Below are positions 57,330-64,000 of a stretch of 64,000 bases of DNA, in pieces. Location: positions 58,524,501-58,588,500 of the forward strand of contig JASDFA010000003.1 in assembly GCA_035772735.1 (NCBI GenBank), in the 5' to 3' direction. A model generated the notes under the pieces. The model did not search any database. It saw only the letters and a list, made by a program, of their open reading frames with translations, and had not been told where the DNA came from. A program made the translations under genes and the position numbers. How positions within the stretch are numbered: position 1 is the stretch's first letter; each line of letters begins with the position of its first letter. Source of the DNA: Datura wrightii (Eukaryota > Streptophyta > Magnoliopsida > Solanales > Solanaceae).

Positions 57330-58797
57330 TGTTTGCGCTCTGCTGCTCGGTATATATTATACACCGACACGCAAGTGTACGTGGTCAAACAAGTAATAAA
57401 GTGGCTAAGTAGCCAAGTATCGATCCAAGGAGGCTTCTCTAGATATGCAAAACTGCCTAGTTTACTATATCTCTATTCTATTTCTAACTATGTTAACAAC
57501 AATCCAACCAAGATTTGAGTAAGTTTTGTTTCTAAACTAATTATCTACTAAAATTAATAACTACTATTTACGTTGAGTTTAGACAATGGATATGAACATG
57601 CCAAGGTTAAGAATGAGTAATGAACTTGATAATCATGATAATTTGGTCATCTTCTTCTTCATATTGCTAGCCAAGAACGTTTGCCTAGAAATTAAAACTT
57701 CCGTATTTAATTTCACATTAGCTTCATAAACCATTCGTCTACATTTCTGTGATCAAATGCAATTTATGACCTAACACTACAATTCCGGTTCCTAAATTGA
57801 CTAATACGGCTTTCAAGTATATTTCTATCAAGAAAGCACATCAAAACCCAATTTTCCCAAATCAAGTTAAGAACAATACCCTATTAATTCACAACTTTCC
57901 AATTTCATGCTCTCTCGAGTGAAATTGGACTTTTTAGATATACATTAATGGTGGCCAATCAAGAATGTAATAAGCACAAGAATTAATAGAACAACATGCA
58001 AGAAGAAGAAGAAACCATATCAATTATTACCAACATTCATTTCACAAGTTCAAAACCTCAGCAAGAGAGGAATTAGCCACTCATTCTTGGATTAATCATC
58101 CTAGAATGAGTGTGAATCACGCATACAATTGAAGGAAAGAAGAAGGGAAGAGGAGAAAACTCTTATCTTTTCTATTCTTCAACTGCCACAAAACCACGTT
58201 CCTGCTCCCACTTCTGAACTCAGGCTAAAAAAATAAAACTAAAAAAAAACTTTTTTTTTAAAAATAACCTAAGTGTGCTATTTATACTAGTGGGAAATTT
58301 TTCCCGGAATAACAAGCAACGTGTCACGGAGGCCAACGCGGAGCACTGCCTTCGTGACATGGCGTGGACGCGGACCCTCTCTGGAAATTGCATGGTCCGG
58401 ATAATTAGCCTCAACGTGGCACGGAGGCCATCGCGGAGGCCTATCTCCGTGCCACGGAGCTGACGCGCATGCACACTAGAAACTGCCACTTTTATTTCTG
58501 CCCAGGCAGTGTGCTACCGCGATGGCAGCGTGGCACGACACCATCGCGGAGCCACTGCAAAATATGCCATCCGAGGTCTTTTCCACGCTCGCATCCAAGT
58601 CCAACTCCGACATAGTTCCAACACGCATTTTAGCTCTTAAAAATCAAATTATCCTGCAAAACAAATGCTAATCATGTTGGTTAGTATAAATTCGCATTTA
58701 TTACCAAATACATCATATTATATACACATTGCACAACAAACAAGGTAAAAATGATACGTTTGAGTATCACTTGGGCATATAAATCTGCCCAAGATCA
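57330..58797 (-). repeat. E5 5' LTR (1468 bp)
   Basis: Plus strand TGTTTGCGCTCTGC...CCCAAGATCA. Modules at 58321-58360 and 58416-58455 (each 40 nt, 95 bp apart) lie about 35 bp upstream of the TATA box at about 58277-58287. Confidence 0.93.
58321..58360 (-). promoter_or_regulatory. 40-nt quasi-palindrome (E5 5' LTR)
   Basis: Arms GTGTCACGGAGGC and GCCTTCGTGACAT: the 3' LTR copy at 49864 is perfect, and here two bases of one arm have changed. The second module is at 58416-58455. Confidence 0.8.
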
Positions 58798-59470
58798 GGA
58801 ACTCCTGGTAGATCATCTGAAAACATCTCCAGATACTCACAGACTATAGGAACTGACTGAAGAATCAGGGTCTCAGACATAGCATCCTTAACCCAAACTA
58901 GATGGTACACACATCCTCTAGAAATCATCTTCCTGACCTTAAGATAGGAAACAAAGAAACCTACAGTCACAACTGAACTACTTTTCCATTCTAGGACTGG
59001 CTCACCTGGAAATCGAAACTCTACCATACGGGTTCTACAATTTACTGAGGCACAACATGCATGTAACCAATCCATACCGAAGATAGTATCAAAATCAGTT
59101 ATTTCTAGCTCTACTAGGTCATCTGAGGTGATTTTCTGATGGACTATGATAGGGTAGTTTATGTACACCCGACGAGCTATATGAAGTCACCGACTATAGT
59201 ATAGACTGAAAAGGGTTAAGGATTTTGGGACTGACTCCAAAACTAATAACAACATAAGGAGTTAGAAAAAATAAGGTATCCCGTAGATATAAAAATGCAT
59301 ACGCATCAAGATGGAATACTTGTAATATACTAGTGACTATATCTTGAGAGACCTCCTGCTCCTGACGAGATCAGAGGGCATAAAATTTATTTTAACACTG
59401 TCCACCACCTACACTAGTGGATGCACCCTACTAAGCTGAGTGTGATGGTGGAGCTACTAAACTGGTGGTT
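58798..59470 (-). pseudogene. pol: E4 pol, 5' portion (protease and linker to RT)
   Basis: Continues E4 after E5. The 58767-59168 frame reads the protease C-terminal part (DFDTIFGMDWLHACCASVNC) and the linker (LQSVPIVCEYLEMFSDDLPG). E5 split the linker at the LPGVP motif. The N-terminal protease region (59170-59460), where the catalytic DSG should lie, is too degraded to read with confidence. Confidence 0.85.
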
Positions 59471-59479
59471 AGGTCACAA

Positions 59480-60573
59480 CCTCTACTATGGCCCTATATG
59501 GCTGAAGGGCAGACTCTGAGCAGATGTCTGGGCTTTCCACACTTGGAACAATGCCTGAACCCGCTAAGAAATCTCCGGTGCATCTCTTTCCACACCTGCC
59601 GCAAACTAGAATGCTGGGCTCTCCTGACATGTTTCCTTGACCTTTATAGCCTGATGCTCTACCACTCTGATCACGCCTAGGTCAGGATGGAAGACTGGCT
59701 AATAATGGCACTAGGGCTGATGATCTCTAATGGGATTGATGGCGAAGTCCTCCATTCAACCTTTGTGGGAACTGTCCATAACACCTTGTCTTGGCCCTCT
59801 TGGCCTCTCTCTCCTTCACCTTCATCTGATCCACCTCTATCTGCTGGGTGTATATGACCAACCTCGAGAAATCTAGGTCACTATTTATCATAGCGGTCCT
59901 GCAATCCCTGACCTGCGAATCTGATACTCCATTCACAAACCTGCTCATACAAGCCCTCTGATCTGCAACCATCTTCGGTGCACACTTAGACAGTTGGGAA
60001 AACTGCAAAGTATACTCTTGGACAGTCCTATGCTTTTACTTTATGTTGATGAACTCCACCTCCTTTGCCTCCCTCAATTCTCTAGGGAAGAACCTGTCCA
60101 AGAAGGCAATCACGAACTCATCCCAGCTCATGGGAACTGCTCCCACTGCCTTACCATCCTTCCACTGGCGGTACCATATATAAGAAACCCCCTTCAGCTG
60201 ATAGGAGGCTAAGTCTGCACTCTCCTCTCTAGTTACCCCCATAATATGGGTGATCTTCTTCACCTCCTCAATAAACTCATGCGGGTCCACACCACTTTAG
60301 GCTTCAGAAACTCAGGTGGATTCATCCTGAGAAAGTCTCGAATGCTAGCCACTACTACGTTCCCATAAGGAACATGCGCCACTTCCTGTTGATTGACCTG
60401 AGCAGTCATAGCCTATGCCAAATCTAAAATGCTGCTCTAAACTCGGTATGACTGACCTGCTTGGGCAAAGGATCTACAGGTGCTAGCGGGGCTTGCTGAT
60501 GCCCATCTCCATTGCCATTATCATGGCCATTTCCATTGCCATTCCTTCTACCATTTACTTGGTGTGGAGGCAT
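59480..60573 (-). pseudogene. gag: E4 gag
   Basis: Starts at ATG 60573 (MPPHQVNGRRNGNGNG, with a Gly/Asn/His-rich stretch). The capsid domain is split over frames at 60036-60290 (MDPHEFIEEVKKITHIMGVT, WYRQWKDG) and 59727-60008 (FVNGVSDSQVRDCRTAMINS). The zinc knuckle HCSKCGKPRHLLRVCP is readable at about 59510-59560. Two or more frame changes and stops inactivate it. Confidence 0.88.
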
Positions 60574-60769
60574 ATTTCTGCGAATGCGTATAGCATGAGT
60601 TAGAAGGATAGAGAGATACTTTATCATATGACATAGATCATGAAAGAAGGAAAATTTCCTAAAACGTCTTGTAGCCTCTTCCTAATAAGTGTGGCATGCT
60701 TTACACCCATGGAAAAGACTCTACTCAACGCGACTTTTACACACCCTAGGACACTCTAAACCTTTTCTC

Positions 60770-63238
60770 TGTCATGACCAAGCTAGGACCCCAGACCGAG
60801 ACACGGGACCTAGAACCATCAATGGCTCCAAGTCGACCCATGACATGAACATAGAAACTAAAGAACATACATCAAAGCAGAAAATGATAACTTAAACATA
60901 TGTAAATGGAAGTTTGAATAACATAACTATAATAATGATCATAAACAGAGTCACCACTCGATAGAGCTGAAAATCTATATAATGTCTGATAATCCTTTAA
61001 ACTGTCTGATGAGCTGATGGGACAACACCCCAACTAGCTCACTAAAGTCTAAAACTGAAATAGAATAATCAACCACTAAACTGAATATCTCGGAAGATGA
61101 GGACTTACTAACAATGAGAACTGAGTTGGATTGCGGGGGAAAGCTAAACTAATGGTGAAACTAATTCTGATTGCTCGGACTTGTATCATGAAATAATACA
61201 TCATAGAGTATGCAGTCAGTACTTGGAATATATTGAGTATGTAAGGTAAGTAAAACATGTTGAGTAAATGTTAACTGAAATCATGGATATAAACATAAAT
61301 TAGTATATCATGAGAGGAAGGACTGCATGCTGAAATCTGAATCTGAGACATATATAGTCATAAGCTGATTATCATATCTGAACATAGTGACCCAAGGCTA
61401 GAAATAGAATCAAATGACTTGTCATAGATAAAATCATAAGTATAAGCTCATAAGTTGGTCGTTGGGTCAAATCTGCTGTAAATCATAATATCATAAGTCT
61501 TGATATGAATAATTGACATCATGAGGAACAATGGGAGACTCGTCATAACCGAAACCATCACGATAGAGCTTATGTGATGCCCCAACTATCACAGTCAAGT
61601 GAGCAAAGCCGTCCTGAACCTTGTCAGGCTAAGGACGATACCATGATATGGATATCAAGATGAGGACCATTGGGGGCAAGGGAAAACTCTCAAGGGAGAT
61701 CCCAAAATAAATATATACCTATGTTGGCTCGTAGTTCTTAGACCGGAGAACCTTGGAACCCCGAGCCTACTCGATGCTAGATACTACTCCTAAAAACATG
61801 CATAGTGCTCCCATCATTTTTCAATGAAGACGAAATCATAATTACATGCATAGTCTGAAATCTGAACATTGGGAGTCCTGGCTCCAAACATACCATAAGA
61901 TTAATTAGGAGTATTGACTTCAAAACATATAGTAAGCCGATCTTATAAAATTGAGCTGAATAATGCAAACATACATAACTTGTGTGGGCTTGCCAAAATC
62001 TTAAAATCATGCATCATTAAAATAGAATTCATACGTCAAAATCATAGATTCATAAATGGGCAATTTATAAATATTCGTTCATGCTAGATATCTCATCATA
62101 CTTGAAATAATGAATCATAAACTTCACTTTTCATAAAACTTGCATAATAGGGCATAATTTCTAAAAATATGAAATCATGAATTTATAATCAAATTGTGTA
62201 TCAAATCAGCCCGTAAATATTAAAACATACTTTGAAACATGAGGGCAATTGACCCGTAGACATATAATAGAGAATGTCATAAAATTGGGTTTAAACCCTA
62301 TAAAATCATATACTTGAATTCATGAACTTGAGGAGAAATTTGGGCATAAGAGTGAAAGGAAACTCTCATTCATAGCCTTATATACCTGGGTAAACTGATT
62401 CTCAACTTATCCTTGAAATCCCAAGAGAATTATGAAAGAATTGAGAGAATTCTAGATTGATCTTCCAAGGGAACTCAAAGCTTTGCATGCATGGGGAGCC
62501 TAATAACTTGATATAGGCTAAATCCTTTTAAAAAACATATTTTAGGGCTTAAAATGACGTAGTTTAGGTCTTAGGAGCTTAGGAATTACGAAAATAGCCT
62601 TATTAATTCGCCTGGAAAATGGAAACTTCTAGTTACAAGGATCTATCCAAGGGGTTGTTGTAGGATACAATAGCTCATTGCATTGTCCATCATTCCCTGG
62701 GGCAATTCTGGTACTCGACTCACCCCTTACCAATAATTGATAGGACGGTTCATTACTTGCTCCAATGAGTCATTGCAACTGTTCGTTGTATCTGAAGCAC
62801 TTCTGGTCTTCTGCTGAGGTTCTAATCAACGACTGCTCAGGATGGGTCATCGTACGAAACAGCAACCCATTACTCTATCTGTTGCTTCTAGGGATAATTT
62901 TGTTACTCTTCGAATTCTTTAACTAATGACCAAACTGAATGAGTCATTCCTTGGAACAACGACTTGTTGTATCCTCTCATCGTCACTCGCTCAGTTTTGG
63001 GAATTTCCTAAACTCTATTCAATGACCACTTAGGAGGGCCTATTGGTTCCTCCAACGAGTTGTTTCTAGTCCCATTGCTTACTAGAAAAGTTCTGACTGG
63101 GGACTTACCAGGAGGGTCACAACGGGTCGTTGTTCCATACAATGACTCATCCTTTTAGTCGTTCAATGAATTTGATGCAATTTTCCCTGATTTCTCTAAT
63201 TCAATCCTCTGGTCTGGTCTTAGGGACTAGGTGTTGCA
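60770..63238 (-). repeat. E4 5' LTR (2469 bp); primer site deleted
   Basis: Plus strand TGTCATGACCAAGC...GGTGTTGCA (terminal TTACA changed to TTGCA). Next to it the plus strand reads CCTTTTCTC directly followed by the LTR, where E2 has CTCTGATACCATGTT. The twelve bases carrying the tRNA-complementary site are missing. Confidence 0.88.
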
Positions 63239-64000
63239 AGAGATTTATCTTACCCCAAGGGGGCTTAGCTTGATATCAATATCATGGTTAGCGTTCTTTG
63301 CACTGGCAAGATTTTGAATGGCTTTGCCTACTAGAGAGTGATAATTAGGGTATCATGTAAGCTCTATCGTGATGGTGTCGGTTATGACGAGTCTCCCATT
63401 GTTCCTCCTGACTTATGCATGTCTATGATAATGTCATTTTGGCTCAAGTGATGTTTTTACAAGCTTTTATTTATGAACTCAGTTATACTCATATTTTGTA
63501 CAGATTTGATAGCCTTGAGCCCTCATGTTCCTTTATGATCAGAAGCTTATGTTTTATGCTATTTACTCTCAGAATCTCTTTTATAGTATTTATTAGCATA
63601 TTTCACTATCCCTTCAAACTTAGTACATCCTAAGTACTGATTTCATACTCTATGCTATATCATTTTACGATATAGGTTTGGGTGATCCACCCCAATCTCA
63701 TCATCGGCTTGCTCCCTCTCAGTCTAGATCCACTTCAACCTTGGAGAGTCCTCATTTTCTGAGGATAGTTAGTAGTATATGTTTTATGTGTTGTTTTAGT
63801 TTTTAGACTTTTGCGAGCTAGTTGGGGTGTTTTCCTATCAGCTCATTAGATGTTTTAGAGGCTTTTCATACATTATGTAGATGATTCAGCTTGTCGAATA
63901 TTGACTCCATTTATGGCCTTTGTTATATTTCAGACTTTCGTATATTCATGTTGCCTTTAATTTTCATTTTAGTTATGCTCTTGAATTTCTATGCATGTGC
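63239..64000 (+). repeat. E3 3' LTR, right part (runs off the window)
   Basis: Resumes the E3 LTR with TTACCCCAAGGGGGCTTAGC and follows 37842-38600 of the 5' LTR. About 65 bp of the LTR should remain beyond base 64000. Confidence 0.88.

Larger units (their letters stand above)
48873..58797 (-). mobile_element. E5: gag-PR Athila-like element with accessory ORF2
   Basis: A minus-strand element of 9925 bp. LTRs of about 1.47 kb share the E9 plan (TGATCTTGGGC...GAACA or CAAACA in element sense). Order: LTR, Asp-tRNA site, gag and protease in one frame, conserved hairpin, two 40-nt modules, leader intron, ORF2, 3' non-coding region, LTR. RT, RNase H and integrase are missing. The flanks GGGAC (48868-48872) and GGAAC (58798-58802) are a target duplication with one transition. 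The LTR pair is very similar (about three differences in the first 200 bp), so this is the youngest layer. Confidence 0.92.
43491..63238 (-). mobile_element. E4: Tekay-type element, split by E5
   Basis: A minus-strand element with full gag-pol architecture and LTRs of 2.3-2.5 kb. Its own length is about 9.8 kb without E5. The flanks AGAGT (43486-43490) and AGAGA (63239-63243) form a 5-bp duplication with one difference. The E3 LTR continues across it. The primer site is deleted and pol has many breaks, including the RT active site. Confidence 0.9.

Noticed and set aside
1..64000. Cellular genes or structural RNA genes
   Set aside because: Every stretch of reasonable coding potential falls in gag, pol or the accessory ORFs of the elements; no tRNA-like cloverleaf or rRNA segment was noticed apart from primer-binding sites.

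Overview
This 64 kb window looks like plant heterochromatin built almost entirely of nested LTR retrotransposons. I found no cellular protein gene, tRNA, rRNA or CRISPR array. The Ty3/Gypsy Tekay/Del (chromovirus) and Athila-like elements, initiator-Met and Asp primer sites, and LTR ends of the form TGTAACA...GTCGTGACA point to a large plant genome. A Solanaceae species is my best guess, but that is inference from family style, not a database match.

Layout. I name the elements E0 to E9. E6 is a plus-strand Tekay-type element that forms the base layer (23553-25224, then 33478-36212). E7 (19003-23552, plus, partial) sits at the left edge of the visible E6. The right end of an LTR, E0, abuts the E7 LTR remnant at 19002. 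E0 is itself split by E1 (86-10404, plus, complete) and E2 (11399-18736, minus, pol-less). An Athila-like element, E9 (25225-33477, minus), splits the E6 integrase. On the right, the E6 3' LTR is cut by a short minus-strand LTR fragment, E8 (36213-36306). E8 is cut by E3 (36307 to beyond the window end, plus). The E3 3' LTR is cut by E4 (43491-63238, minus, Tekay type), and E4 pol is cut by a second Athila-like element, E5 (48873-58797, minus). The right side is therefore at least five layers deep. Most insertions are supported by matching or near-matching 5-bp target duplications and by host sequence that resumes across the insertion.

Coding content. Every gag and pol copy is broken. In E1 and E5 most stops look like single C-to-T or G-to-A changes, as expected for methylated, silenced repeats. 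E2 and E3 share a region in place of PR-RT-RH. E9 and E5 lack reverse transcriptase and integrase. Both instead carry an accessory ORF (ORF2) of about 400 codons, preceded by a predicted 0.7-kb 5'-leader intron with matching splice sites.

Most notable signal. A 40-nt quasi-palindrome (GTGTCACGGAGG, 16 nt, CCTCCGTGACAC and variants) recurs just upstream of the TATA box in the LTRs of both E1 (Tekay) and E9/E5 (Athila-like), two clades that are otherwise unrelated. It recurs again upstream of ORF2 inside E9 and E5. In the Athila-like elements the modules repeat every 94-97 bp. Together the hairpin array, TATA-like box, leader intron and ORF2 look like a self-contained expression cassette inside non-autonomous elements.
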